Source: Falciphora oryzae
Lineage: Eukaryota > Ascomycota > Sordariomycetes > Magnaporthales > Magnaporthaceae
DNA: 64,000 nucleotides
Reading direction: 5' to 3'
Assembly (NCBI GenBank): GCA_000733355.1
Contig: JNVV01000023.1
Coordinates: forward strand, 335,594 to 399,593
The position numbers were made by a program, and so were the translations under genes. The notes under the pieces are model-generated. The model did not search any database. It saw nothing but the letters and a program-made list of their open reading frames with translations, and had not been told where the DNA came from. Numbering within the stretch: position 1 is the first letter of the stretch; each line of letters starts with the position of its first letter. This document shows positions 46,400-57,376 of this stretch, piece after piece.

Positions 46400-47236
46400 T
46401 CAGGGACCCCTGGAGACGTTGGCGAGCCACGAGTCCCGGAGTCTCCGCGACTCGCGCTTAGCGTAGACCAAGCCGCAGACATTGCACAGCGTCTTGGGTC
46501 CCGACGGCCCCCTGCGCCACCTGGGAGTCTTGGATCTATGGCATTTCTGGCAAGCTCGACCGCCGTGAAGGGCTTTGGCTTTCCGCTTCTGTAACGAGGA
46601 CGATGGTCTCGCGGTCAGCGAGGTTCGGGCGCCGACGGAGTGCAGGGGAGCAGGGGGACAGGGATGGCTTACCATGATCTTGGAGAACACGCGCTGTCGG
46701 CCTAGGCTGCCGTTCAGGCGGCTGTCTTCGTCGTCTGCGAATCTGTCGTTTAGCTCGTCGGCATGGACCACATCCCGGGTCGCGGACCTGCCTGTCGGGC
46801 TGGTGCTCGTGCAGCGATGAGCGATGGCGTCGATGCCGAGCAGGACGGCGTCTTCGAGCGGCGCCGTCGCGGGTGGTCCATCGGCCAGTGCGGGACGAGA
46901 GTCGACGTCCTGGATCAACGGTGGCCGCTTCTGGGTAACAGCAGCGCGCCTTGACCCGGTGCTGGATCGGCTGCCTGCGGACCGAGACGGCATACGAGCG
47001 ACGAGGACGGACGAGGCACGCAGGCCGTTGGAGGAGAAGCGGGTGGGTGACTCGACAGATATGAATGTCGACAGGGCGCTTGATCGGGGACCTGGGGGTC
47101 CGCGCAGGTGGCTTGGCGGGTGGTGCACTGTCAGGGAGCTGCGCTTGCGTGCGGCAGTGGGTGGCTCGAACAGGCTCGTGGAGTCTTGGGTTTGCGGCTT
47201 GTTGGACTTGCGTCGCAGCTTGGACGTGCGTCGCAT
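46400..47236 (-). CDS. GATA-type zinc-finger transcription factor
   Basis: Two exons, 47236-46673 and 46588-46400 (84-bp intron with GTAAGC donor and TTACAG acceptor), give 250 aa. The single finger at the C-terminus reads [19 protein letters not shown], then [14 protein letters not shown], i.e. C-x2-C-x18-C-x2-C. This is the 18-residue-loop class, also found in white-collar and plant GATA factors. A basic region follows ([11 protein letters not shown]). The N-terminal 185 residues are Ser/Arg-rich and begin with a strongly basic KLRRKSNK stretch that could be a nuclear signal. No PAS or other domain is seen. The intron is a multiple of three, so its retention would keep the frame open. Regulated genes cannot be inferred. 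Confidence 0.85.
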   Translation of the reverse strand: MRRTSKLRRKSNKPQTQDSTSLFEPPTAARKRSSLTVHHPPSHLRGPPGPRSSALSTFISVESPTRFSSNGLRASSVLVARMPSRSAGSRSSTGSRRAAVTQKRPPLIQDVDSRPALADGPPATAPLEDAVLLGIDAIAHRCTSTSPTGRSATRDVVHADELNDRFADDEDSRLNGSLGRQRVFSKIMVSHPCPPAPLHSVGARTSLTARPSSSLQKRKAKALHGGRACQKCHRSKTPRWRRGPSGPKTLCNVCGLVYAKRESRRLRDSWLANVSRGP

Positions 47237-48714
47237 CTTTTCTTTATTAAAGGCAGATCCAAGTTGAGTGCCGTGTTTGGGTGCAATCGTCTCGTTGGCG
47301 GCCAGCAACAGGTTAGCTAATTAGAGCGTCATGCATTTTATATCAGTGGCGAAAGCTGTCTGACGGCGGAGTCTTTGCTCCTGTTGAATCATGGAAGAAT
47401 CAATCCAGCAGCCAGTGCCAGCCCAGGGCGCCGGGAAAAACTGGAGCTGGACCCTTGGTTTTCTGCAGACCCTTGATTTCACAGGACCCGCGCCTTGGCG
47501 GGAACGTGGTGGCTGCCGAATGAGGGGAAATGGGGACCAGGGGAGAGGACCAATTCAACCGCAGCCATGGTCTGGATGGAGGGCGAGAGGATGGGCCAAT
47601 GTTGTGCTGCGCGAACCAAGAACCAGACCCCAAAGCCAGCCGGGTGCTGATGCTGTGGAAGACACACGAAACGGGAAGGTGTAACTAGTTCCCAGGACAG
47701 CGTCTCCTCCAGCCAGCCACGATCGCCGCGACGGCTCCTTTTCTCGACGATCGGCATCACCTATGGAAATGCTCTGAAAGACCGCATTTCTGACCCCCAC
47801 TGATGCGAATCCCATTGGATTTGGGTCCTGAAATCGACCCCAGAGCCCGGGCAACTGGGGAGTTTTCCCATCGAGGTGGGCATCAATTGATTCTTGCGCT
47901 TCCAGTCTCAATCTGCTAGCGTAAACATCCGCTCGTCCCCAAACCACTGCCTCGGTCAAAATCACGGGCCGCGCAGCCACGCAGCAACCCAGCATTCCAG
48001 CTGATTTTTTCCTTGCTTTTTAGCTTTCGCCTCTGGTGCGCGCCGTCAGCGGCGAACTTCTGTAAACGCACAACAAATGTATACCAGGCACAGTCGCACA
48101 ATCCCAGCGCCGTGCCAACCAACGAGCCATGGGCGCCTTACTTTCGGATGCGGGGTCTCGACCCCCGCTCTCGAGCCCTCAGAGTGCGGCAGTGAGATTC
48201 CTCCGATCACGGGCGTACAGCCGTCCAGTCGTCCAGACCAAACCGTCCTGGGGCTGGGCGGCGAGCGGACCGAGTCTCTGCCCTTGGGACAGCCCCTCGG
48301 CGGCAGACGGCGTCGTTCCACCATCCCAGCTCCCAACAACCCCGCTCCTCCGAGAACGAAGGCTGGGGGGCAAGGGCTGGAGAAGCACGGCTCGGCGGCG
48401 ACCCCAGACCGGACGACGTGCAGCCTTTGAGGGGGTGGCGGTCTGCAGGCGCTTAGCTTCGGCATGCCACCGACATCCGAGTACGCGTGCGCGCAGGGCT
48501 CGCACCATGGACGACGCCCATCGAAACCTTGCTGGAGCTGCTGCGTCACCTAGACCTGGACGCGGGCAGGCAGGCAGCCCAGCGAAACCACAGAGCATCA
48601 GAGTAGAGAGCACCACAGACCAGAGACCTATCTGATCATCAAACTAACGCTGCGACAACTTGGTGTTTTTTTTTTTTTTTTTCGTTTCAGGACGCCAGCC
48701 TAGTACTGCTTGCC
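47237..48714. other. Spacer upstream of the GATA and small-protein genes
   Basis: Divergent promoter region. No supported gene is present; overlapping open frames at 48.0-48.6 kb look like chance. Confidence 0.5.
48666..48690 (+). other. Probable 5'-UTR intron acceptor
   Basis: A T17 run followed by CGTTTCAG ends 24 bp before the ATG of the next gene, an unusually strong pyrimidine tract plus acceptor. It suggests a spliced leader exon upstream. Confidence 0.4.
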
Positions 48715-49336
48715 ATGGAGTCGTTCAATACACGGCCGACTCCTACAACAGCCACCCGTGCACTCCCGTCCAATGATGCTCGCCGCCCGAACGAGGCGCC
48801 ATGCTCGCCAGTAGCAACCACGCCAGGCCTGTCGAGACCTGCTGTAAGTCGCTTACTGATCGAACCTTGTTGTAGAGCCAACTTTGGAACCCAATCCCCA
48901 AGTAAACAAACATGCGCAGTGGTGATTGGGTGCGGGCGTTTCTGCTCGCTGGCGCCAAGACCGCGCCCGTCTGTCCACCAGCCTTGGATTGTGTCCTCAC
49001 CTTGCTGACCTCGACTGTGATTCTTCTTAGGTAATTGATGAACTGGCCTCGGACTACTGCACACAGTTCTTCGACGCAGTTCAGTCTCGAATACCAAGCT
49101 GCATCGGCATTGGTGAGGTTTCGACGTGAGGGGAGAAATTTATTTTCTCAGCGTCGTATCCCATCCCCATGCACGCACAACTCTTGCCTCTTTCTGCGTC
49201 TGCTCGGGCCAGCATCTAGCCGGCCCTGCCTGGATCTCCAGCGTAAGCCCAGGCCGGCGTTCTTCCGTCAAAGTAATTAATTACATGTTATACAGGTCAC
49301 TGCGAGCGAACCCTGAGTTTAGGTCTATGGCTTTGA
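48715..49336 (+). CDS. Small hypothetical protein, 83 aa, three exons
   Basis: The proposed exons are 48715-48843, 49031-49112 and 49296-49336. They have good donors (GTAAGT, GTGAGG) and acceptors (CTTAG, ATACAG) and join in frame to 83 aa. The N-terminus is Pro/Thr-rich (MESFNTRPTPTTATRALPSN). The C-terminal half, VIDELASDYCTQFFDAVQSR followed by IPSC, looks like a short helical domain with Cys residues, then GHCERTL. I do not recognise the family. Support is the splice structure plus the strong acceptor before the ATG; the last exon is the weakest part. Confidence 0.45.
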
Positions 49337-49972
49337 CGTCTGCGGGTCTGGCGTCTCTCCACGTCTCCGACATCTCGCAGGCACCAGGCAACCGAGCGGG
49401 ACAAGCGATTTCTCAGACACGTTCTGCATTAGAAGAGAAAAAAATGCACCAGAAACGCTCGAGATCCGTCCGCCCCAACCCCCAAAACGGGCGAAGAGCA
49501 AACTTCCACCCAACAAACCCAACCGAACAAGACTGGCGCCACTTAGAACAGGGCCGAGAACCACTGTCGTTTAGGGCATAATTCCCGACATCCGACCTCC
49601 CACAGTTAGTGATCTAGACGTCAGCCACTGCAGCTGCGTGAGGGGCCCGCATCCTTTCGTTGCAGTGGGAAACTCAACGCATGGATGATGCGGCTTGCTT
49701 CCCCGCTCCCTCGCCTTCGATGCCCTGAGAGACGGCTGTCTGATGCCGGGCCGTGCAGAGAGGGGCTGCGTTTGAGTTGGAGGCGGCATGAGAAGAGGGT
49801 GGGCGGATGTTTCGCGGCCTCGATCGGCAGGTAGTCCACGCCGTGGCATCCAATGGAGCCAGAGGGGTTGGCCCTCTGAGGGAGGTAGGTGCGTCAAGAT
49901 CTTTGGCCGATGGCGGGAGATGGGCCTTAGTGAACGGCCCAGAAGGTAGGCGGGATACGCTCGCCAGTCGGG
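49337..49972. other. Promoter region of the calpain-like gene
   Basis: No gene is supported. The region leads to a TATA box at 49973 and then to a CT-rich leader. Confidence 0.5.
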
Positions 49973-49980
49973 TATATAAG
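49973..49980 (+). promoter_or_regulatory. TATA box (TATATAAG)
   Basis: A strong TATA sequence 217 bp before ATG 50197, followed by a CT-rich leader with a CAACAACAGCAACTA stretch. This is a typical layout for a highly expressed fungal gene. Confidence 0.65.
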
Positions 49981-50196
49981 TCTCGAGGACATCGCCCTCT
50001 TGGCCCTCTCGATTTGTCCTTAAGATCAGCCTCCACAGCAAGCACTGTTCGGTCATCTCTCAGCTCAACAACAGCAACTAAAAGTTTCTCTTCCTCTCCT
50101 CCTCACTTCACATCCTTCGGGAAAGGATATAATACACTGTCCTTCAATAATAATAATTTGAACCTCCTTTGCTCCCACTCCCTTCACATCGACATC

Positions 50197-51954
50197 ATGG
50201 GCGACATGCGCAGCTTCGCTTCCGAGGGCTCGTCCCGCGCCGTCTCCATCGACCCCTATGCCCTGGTCTCCGCCATCATGGGCAGCCAGATCGAGCGCCG
50301 CGGTGGGGCCACGTCCTCCAGCTCGACTGTCGACGGTCTGCAGGCGGACTACGACGAGCTCGTCGATGTCAGCTCCAGTGACAATGACAACCGCGACCGC
50401 ATGGGCCCCAAGCCCGACGAGGCCCCCAAAAAGGTCTGCGTCGGTGTTGCCAACCCCTACGCCATGGTTGAGGCCATCCTCGGCCGCAAGGTTGACAAGA
50501 CCAGCCTCGAGGTCGCCCGCATCATGTCGGATGTTCTCCAGACCGACTATGACGAGCTCTTCGACATGAAGCACCAGTCCGTCCTGTACGCCGGCCTCAA
50601 GCTCAACGAGGACAAGAAGATGGCCGAGCAGATCTCTCAGAAGGACATGAAGATCCTCAACGAGAATGACCTGATCACCCCGGACCTGTCCCGGGTCGAG
50701 AAGCTCAAGGACATCGAGAAGGTCGGCTTCAAGGATCTCGACAACGCCAAGGTCAAGATGTGCCGCCTGCACAACGGCAAGCTCCGCCTGATCCTGCACG
50801 CCGACCGCATCGGCCGCACCGTCAGCAACCAGGAGGTGACCAGGTCCATCAACGACCTGATCACGCCCTTCCGCGACAACAACAAGAAGTGGACCCCGCC
50901 CAACTCGTCGTGGCGCGACGGCTATGACTACTTCTTCCAGATGTTCAACAGCCGCCTGATCAGCGACATCAACCAGTTCCACATTGGCGGCCGCCCCGAC
51001 CAGATGCTTGGCGCTGGCACCGGCTTCTTCGGCAACAACCAGCAGAATATGATGCTGGCCCAGGCCGCCGGCATCGACACCACCCGCCGGGGTGTCCAGT
51101 TCAACCGCTTCGACGACCCCGTCCAGGGCTGCGCCCCCAACTCGTGGTTTGTGTCGGCCCTCTTCTCAGTCTTCTGGGCCGACCCGTGCTACATCAACCG
51201 CGACACGCGCCTGCACAGCGGCAACATGCACCGCGGCGGCCGCCGTGGCGGCTGCGGCAGCGGCCACGTGGAGGAGCAGGACAGCCGCGACCGCGAGGGC
51301 AGCGAGCGCTACCTCGAGATCAAGTTCCACAACCAGGGCGGCGACAACAACAGCAAGACGCGCACCGTCGAGGTCAACTACGACATCCCCATCAACAACT
51401 CCAACAACCAGCCGCTGTACTGCCGCTCGTCCGACGGCGCCGACATCTGGCCCTCGCTGTACGAGAAGGGCTTCGCCAAGTGGGTGACCGACACCGACTC
51501 TGAGCACCCCGACATCACGCAGCTGCACTGCGGCGACCCCATCAAGGCCATGGCCCAGATCAACGGCCGCACCCCGAACTACTACGAGTGCCGCAACCAC
51601 GCCGCCATCGACCTGATCGGCCTGGTCCGCGCCAACTGCGTCAACTTCAAGACCATCAACCCCATGTGCGCCTTCACCTACGCCACGGGCTCGCAGTTCC
51701 GCGGCTCCAACCTGGTCGCCAACCACGCCTACTCGGTCCTGGGCTACATCGTCCGCGGCGACCGCCACTACGTCGTCCTCCGCAACCCGTGGGGCGTCAC
51801 CGAGCCCCAGGGCCTCACCGCCTACCAGGGCCTGCTCACCCGCGTCGACCCCGACATGTGGACCCCCGCCGCCCTCCTCGACCACGGCGGTCTCTTCGCC
51901 CTCGAGGCCGACAACTTCAAGCAGTGCTTCCAGTACGTTGGTGTTGCCAAGTAA
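50197..51954 (+). CDS. Calpain-like protein with Ser at the catalytic Cys position
   Basis: A single exon of 585 aa. The C-terminal half carries the calpain (C2 papain-like) layout: QGCAPNSWFVSALFSVFW around residues 310-325, NHAYSVLGY with His510, and LRNPWG with Asn530. In active calpains the residue before the Trp of this first block is Cys; here it is Ser316 (codon TCG). A Cys occurs at 312 but not in the catalytic place. The protein is therefore probably a non-peptidase or altered enzyme. The N-terminus holds two copies of a module of about 40 residues: DPYALVSAIMG...DYDELVD at 19-57 and NPYAMVEAILG...DYDELFD at 86-123. Codons end overwhelmingly in C or G, and a TATA box lies upstream, suggesting high expression. 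No signal peptide is seen. Confidence 0.75.
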   Translation: MGDMRSFASEGSSRAVSIDPYALVSAIMGSQIERRGGATSSSSTVDGLQADYDELVDVSSSDNDNRDRMGPKPDEAPKKVCVGVANPYAMVEAILGRKVDKTSLEVARIMSDVLQTDYDELFDMKHQSVLYAGLKLNEDKKMAEQISQKDMKILNENDLITPDLSRVEKLKDIEKVGFKDLDNAKVKMCRLHNGKLRLILHADRIGRTVSNQEVTRSINDLITPFRDNNKKWTPPNSSWRDGYDYFFQMFNSRLISDINQFHIGGRPDQMLGAGTGFFGNNQQNMMLAQAAGIDTTRRGVQFNRFDDPVQGCAPNSWFVSALFSVFWADPCYINRDTRLHSGNMHRGGRRGGCGSGHVEEQDSRDREGSERYLEIKFHNQGGDNNSKTRTVEVNYDIPINNSNNQPLYCRSSDGADIWPSLYEKGFAKWVTDTDSEHPDITQLHCGDPIKAMAQINGRTPNYYECRNHAAIDLIGLVRANCVNFKTINPMCAFTYATGSQFRGSNLVANHAYSVLGYIVRGDRHYVVLRNPWGVTEPQGLTAYQGLLTRVDPDMWTPAALLDHGGLFALEADNFKQCFQYVGVAK

Positions 51955-52440
51955 ACGGTTAGCCCTTCCGCAACCACTCACGACTCTCATCTCGGCGGCT
52001 CGGGGCCCCTGCAGCCTCCCCCCTGATGGTCGATTTCTCTTCTCTTCCTCTCCTCTGCTGTGCTGAGGCCTTTTAACTGTTGATACTTGTCTGCGGATTG
52101 CGTGTCATCGAGTTTTGTTTTGTTCATTTCAGTTGTTTTGGAAAAATCTTTGCCCTTCTGGGTAATTTGGATGAGAAAAAGCTTGAAAAAAAAGAGAACC
52201 CCAAAAGTCATTCCTTTCGACACATTTCCTTTCTCATAATCACGAATCCGCAGACGCCACATTTCCCACATCCCGTCCCCTATCTGCACATTTTCCCTAG
52301 GTCGATGGACGGACGAAGGGGCGGATGGACAATAATATAAATGTGGCTGGATCAGCAAAAAAAAAGTCAGTCAGCAGCTTTAGCTATAGCTTGAATTGAC
52401 GTGCATTCCTTTATCTTTGCGGCCTTCCGCACGATTTGAA
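51955..52440. other. 3' region of the calpain-like gene
   Basis: AT-richer non-coding DNA, presumably 3' UTR and spacer. No gene is seen. Confidence 0.5.
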
Positions 52441-52720
52441 CCGAATCCTGATGCCGAAGAGTGTGATACCAAATGTTACACTACTGGCAGTTGACAACCT
52501 TTAATGCCTTGACGGTTTACCAATAGTGACTTCCGCCTTGTCGATGAAGGTCTATCTCCTTAAGTTAAAGGTTGTCACCAAAGGGAACAAGTGTTGGAAA
52601 CTCCTCTAGAAGACTAAGTTATATTCAAAAGAATATTCCAAGGTTCTTATCCAACNNNNNNNNNNNNNNNNNNNNNNNNNNNNNNNNNNNNNNNNNNCAC
52701 ATCTACTCAAGACATGATCT
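52441..52720 (-). mobile_element. LTR-retrotransposon end (copia-type), relic beside an assembly gap
   Basis: On the minus strand, TGTAACA is followed directly by TTTGGTATCAC (52463-52473). This is the usual arrangement of an LTR end plus a primer-binding site for initiator Met tRNA in copia-type elements. The putative LTR extends to higher coordinates and runs into the Ns. A 13-bp inverted repeat (TGACAACCTTTAA at 52492-52504, inverted at 52565-52577) lies inside it. Only a few tens of bases of internal sequence remain on the left, so this is a solo LTR or truncated copy. Confidence 0.4.
52656..52697. other. Assembly gap (42 N)
   Basis: A run of N. It falls within repeat-like DNA, so the real missing length may differ from the run shown. 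Confidence 0.99.
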
Positions 52721-53030
52721 AGCTTCCCATTGATCACGTGGACTCGTGTCTATCCTGACCACGACCAACAAAACTAGGCAGTATCGATGATATATCATAA
52801 GGTATGATGTCACGATGGCAGCACAGGGGACACTGACCCTTTGGTGATACCGGGAGGGACGCCTGGGTAGTCGGGGTCATGTAAGGGGAGAAGTAAGGGA
52901 TGATGTTGGGAGAATCTAGACTCGATGTCTAGCCCTGGCTGTGCTGGGTCTGGGCATCGCTATGGGTGCTCAGCGGTTAGATGGGGACAATGGTCGACGG
53001 GAGAGTGGAGGACAAGAGAGGAATGTCATA

Positions 53031-53351
53031 CTAGGAGTCAAACTGTGATCCAATGAAAGCGAAGTCCGCCGAGCTGCCCATCTGCTGGCCGTGATACTGG
53101 TCCCACTGTGACTGGTGGTAGGCCATGTCGTCACCGTGGCTCTCCTGGACATGCTCGGCCTGAGAGGCTGTCGCCGAGCCCTGCTGTGCCTTGGTGCTGG
53201 ATGTTGCGCGTCGAGGGCGCTTCTGTTCGGAGCTTGCGTTGGATATTCGTCAGAACCTTCCCCGGCCTTCTGATCAATACCTAGCAGGCGACAGAAATGG
53301 GGCATGTCTTGCTTACTTGTTGGTCTTGGGGGCGCTGGTGGAGGCAGCCAT
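53031..53351 (-). CDS. Small hydrophilic protein, 78 aa, probably nuclear
   Basis: Two exons, 53351-53317 and 53232-53031 (84-bp intron, GTAAGC donor, GCAAG acceptor), give 78 aa in frame. It starts MAASTSAPKTNNSEQ and continues with a basic KRPRR cluster that could be a nuclear signal. A Gln/Ser/Ala-rich stretch and an aromatic-polar tail (YHQSQWDQYHGQQ, FAFIGSQFDS) follow. No domain is recognised; it appears intrinsically disordered. A TATA box lies 170 bp upstream. This gene is too short and split to appear as one open frame. Confidence 0.65.
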
Positions 53352-53520
53352 GATGGGACTCTGTGGGTGGAGGCGTGACAGGGGTCCAGGGACGGTTCTT
53401 AGTAGATATTAGGGTGTAGGAAGCGGCCCCGGGGTACGTCAAAGGGATATAGAGGACTGAAAGGAATGGTTTGAGAAAGGAGAACAGAATGGAGAGGGAG
53501 TGAGGGGGCCCGAGGATAGG

Positions 53521-53528
53521 CATATATA
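53521..53528 (-). promoter_or_regulatory. TATA box of the 78-aa gene
   Basis: TATATATG on the minus strand, about 170 bp before the Met at 53351. Confidence 0.55.
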
Positions 53529-54532
53529 GACTGGAATCAGGATGGCACGGAGGAGGCTCCGCTCGCTCTCTGGCGGCCTGCCTACATAGGTACTTTCTAC
53601 TCGCCCGGGTAGGGCGCTATCACACTTGCTCCCTGGTACTCGCCTTGGGTCGAGATATCAGACACCGCAAGCCCCAGCAGTCCTTCCGGACGGCCCTTGC
53701 GTCACCCTGGCCGGCATGATTGGCTACTCTCTTTTTGCATTGCAGGGGATAGAGGAGGAACACAATGGCATACGACCCAACGCTACTCGCTCCTGGGCCC
53801 GAGACTTCCAAGATCTGATGCCATGTCAGCCATGTCAAGCCCTGCAGAACGAGCCGCTATTGGCCTCTACCCTTTTACACCGACCGTTCGAGCTCTAGCC
53901 CCCCGCAGCTCGGGGGACTGCGTTTCCTTTGCATGCGGGTGGGTCTTTGAACCTTGCCATCACTGGGCAGTTCTCTTTTGCTAGCGCGATACCCCCATGT
54001 GGCGTTCCGGATGGGGCGGGGACATGCGTTGGCCCTATTGACGATTTCTCGCCAGGCCCTCCCATTGGCGCTTCTCTTTTTGCAACGGCCTCTAACTGGC
54101 CATTACTCTTTTGCAGTGGGCTTGCTGCCTGCCGCTCTCTGCATCGCTGGGCGGCGGGCAGCCACCAACGGGCCACCCTGTCTGTCCCGTCACCATGCAG
54201 TGACATGCCCGCAGTGCAAATATGACGCCAATTCTCAGGGGGGATCTCTTGTACCCGCCAAGTACCGCCAAAGTTTACGGACTGAGGCTCTCGCGGCCCA
54301 TGCGAACCATCCCAGGCGTCAGCTGTCGTGCATAAAACGGCTGCGTTTCCCAGCTCGTTTTTTCCACATTCATTCGATCCCCAAGCCCGCTCGCTCATCT
54401 TCACTCCCAATCTTCCCAAGGGCCAGTCGCACCCAAAGCCACCTTTCCCTCCCACAATTCAGCACACGCCGTCTTCAACTCGTCCCGCATCTAATTCCTT
54501 CCCTCACTCCGATCTGTCCACCCCCAGCCACA
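53529..54532. other. Divergent promoter region with recurring CTCTTTTTGCA-like motif
   Basis: Four related motifs (CTCTTTTTGCA or CTCTTTTGC) occur near 53730, 53970, 54070 and 54105, between the 78-aa gene and the Clr5 gene. No gene is supported. Confidence 0.4.
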
Positions 54533-57376
54533 ATGGCCGAACCACCAGATCCCGCCATGGATCGCACCATCCCCCATGACAAGCGGTGGCCCTTGCTCAA
54601 GGACATCATTGTCGACCTCTTCATCGGCCAAGATATGACGATTGCCAGCATAGCCAAACACATGAAGGAGGTGTATGGGTTCGATGCACAGTGAGTTGAC
54701 CGCCGCAAGCCCGTCCATTGATGATGGCCGCTCTTCCCTAGCCCCAACTCCACATCCACTGACCGTTTGCAAACTTTCTTCTGCCCAGGCCAGCACATTA
54801 CCGCTATCGGTTCAAGAAGGTTTGGGGCATCCACAAGCGCATTACAGCTGCGGAGAAGGACAAGATTATTCAGCGACACGCGAAACGTTCCCGCGCGAAC
54901 GCAAGCACTTCCGACATTGTGGTTCACAGAGGGGAGATCGAAAGACCCTTGACAGAGAACGAGAAGGCGCAGCTGAGGAGGCATGTGAACGAGAAAAGCA
55001 AGCAGGGGGCCGCATCACTACCCGCCATCTCTCCAGGCTTGTAAGTCATGTCCTGTGATAGAGTTGCAAACTGGCTTCATCACCGACCATGACCACTAAC
55101 CCAGAAAATAGCATCCTGCAGTGGAACTTCCCATACGACGCGCTGTTTTCGACAAGAGGTGGACCCTTTGATCATCCGTCACCGGCCACGCCTCCTTTTA
55201 TCACAGTCAACAGTCCTGTTGTTATCAACAGCCCTGCTGCAGCCGCTCTATCCCCTGAAGGGTCCACCAACGCCCCCTCGCCGACTACCCAGGCCTTGCG
55301 GAATAAAGCGTCGCTCGATCACGTCGGATTATTTCTCCAGGGGCGGTCAATGGAGCTCCTCAAGTCCCTCGACCCGGTCGAGAAAAAGTGAGAAATCCTC
55401 GCCCTTGATTCAGTAGCTGTTATCCGACAGCAAGATAATGATAGGAGCTAACTTTAATAAATATTAGGGCCGCTGCTGTCTGGCTCCATGACCTGTTTCT
55501 CTTCTCATTCATGTCCGCCAAGTACTTTGGTAAAGGCCCCACTAACTGGAGCGCCGACCTCATTGCCGCGAGAAGCCTTGGAGCTCAGCCTCCAAACGCC
55601 AGCCCACCAACGCAGCCAATCCGCACCCTGCCAGCAACACCGACCTCCGCGCTTCCCCTCGATGTACCTGAGCCTCCAAGTATGCTTTGTCGATGGTGCA
55701 TTCATTACCAAAGCGATGTTGAGGTGAAAGAATGGGGCCCAGACCCAGACGGCGCGCCGGCACCCCAAGAAGAACAAGATATTGAGGACGAGGCGACCTG
55801 GAAACCTTGGGCCGAGAGCACCCGATCCCTCCCCGAAGTCATGAGGCAGGGCATCACTTCTAGCTCTTTTACCCCAACCAACACATCCCTTCCGGTATCA
55901 TCTGCCATTGTGTCAGAGGCATTGGATAAATCACATTCCCAGCTTGAAGCGGAAGCGTATGCCTTTTACATCATAGCTGGGAATTGTGAGCGTTTGATGG
56001 AACTTCAGGAAGACGACAAAGAGGAGACTAGAGAGTTTCTGGCAAAAGCACACCCGTTCCATCTTGCCGCAGCGCACCTGCGCGGCGCGAAGGGTTGCTG
56101 TGTGGCCATGAAAACACTCTGTGACATCCTCGATGGCAGATTCTCCGTATCGATGCTTTACCGCAACGACCAGAGTCATACAGTTCTCGATACGCTGATG
56201 GTGACCATCCTTCGGTCACACACCTCCGTCCGACCACCAGTGGTTTGCAAGTCCTTTGCTAGGCCAGAAAGATTTCCTGGGGAGGGCGTCGACGTGTGCG
56301 GGAGATACGATCTGGACTCACCCTGCATACGTCGGCTTTTCGCGTCTGGACACACATCGGTGCCCGTGTCCTGGAAGCATGTCTTCTGCCATACATCGGC
56401 CCAAGCAATCTGCCACTCCATCATACAAATATTTTCACTGCCCTGGAGCCCCGACATCAACACTCATTCCGGGATCTTTATCAAGGCCTGTGAACATTGC
56501 GATAGACAGCTTACACCAAGGCCACTACACATCCTCGTTGTGGTTGCGTACTGCCTGGCCACACAGGGGTCGCCGGGAGAAACTCTCTTCGGCGCCATCG
56601 CAGTTCTATCTTGCATGCTGGCTCTAGGGGCAAACCCTCTGGAGCAATCCGACATCTCGGCTCATGCTTTGCTTGACACTAGACGGCATCATGCTACGGA
56701 GCAGTGTGGGCATACCCTCATGACGCCACTGGATCTTTCTCGCGCACTTCAGCACATCCAAAATGATGGTTGGACCTACGACACTCGTCTCGGCTGGGGT
56801 ATCTTCGTCAAAATCATACGCCTAGCGGCAACAGCGCGTGCACCCACCCGGGCTCTTAAGTCTCGGTGTTTTCACTTCAACGATATCTCAAGAGACGATC
56901 TCAAAAACTCCTTCTGTGGAAGTCCGGAGCTAGGTCAACTATGGACTGCGGTGCAGGCAGAGCTGGTTACTTATCGAAGACTTCAGGAAGGGCAGGCGTG
57001 GGTATCACCCAACTTCGAGCTTCGACTCCTCCGGGAGAGCCTGGATACTAATCTCGACGCTTCTGGTCTCCCGCTGATTGCCAACGGTATGATTAAAGAC
57101 TGCACCCCTTGTGGTTGGACTTTGAAATACCCTCCCTATTGGAGGTTTCAAAACAACTCTATTCGTTGCATACCTCGTGCCCAGGATATTTGCACATATC
57201 ATTTTATGAACATGGATGTTTGGGGAAGAGCCGAGTTTTGCGAATGGCTTTATGAGGATACATCGGTTGTAGAATGGGATGAGGTGGAATCTGGAGATGG
57301 TGAAGACGTATCTGAGCAGGAGGACGAGGACGAGGAAATGGAGGATCAAGAAGAGGGACTCTACGAGGGCAACTAG
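54533..57376 (+). CDS. Clr5-domain protein, 864 aa
   Basis: Four exons, 54533-54690, 54789-55040, 55112-55387 and 55468-57376, join in frame to 864 aa. The N-terminus has a Clr5 domain, split by intron 1: WPLLKDIIVDLFIGQDMTIA, then HMKEVYGFDAQ, then HYRYRFKKVWGIHKRI. This is a helix-turn-helix-like module common at the N-terminus of fungal proteins of unknown role and named after a fission-yeast silencing factor. A Ser/Pro-rich linker follows, then a long helical region (about residues 230-820) with scattered Cys/His but no repeat I can name. The tail is very acidic (EDEDEEMEDQEE). A nuclear, DNA-associated role is a reasonable inference only. Confidence 0.85.

Noticed and set aside
50065..50982. 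305-codon minus-strand frame
   Set aside because: Antisense shadow of the calpain-like gene, rich in Val/Gly/Asp with no domain.
51166..51990. 274-codon minus-strand frame
   Set aside because: Antisense shadow of the calpain-like gene with low-complexity Val/Ala composition.
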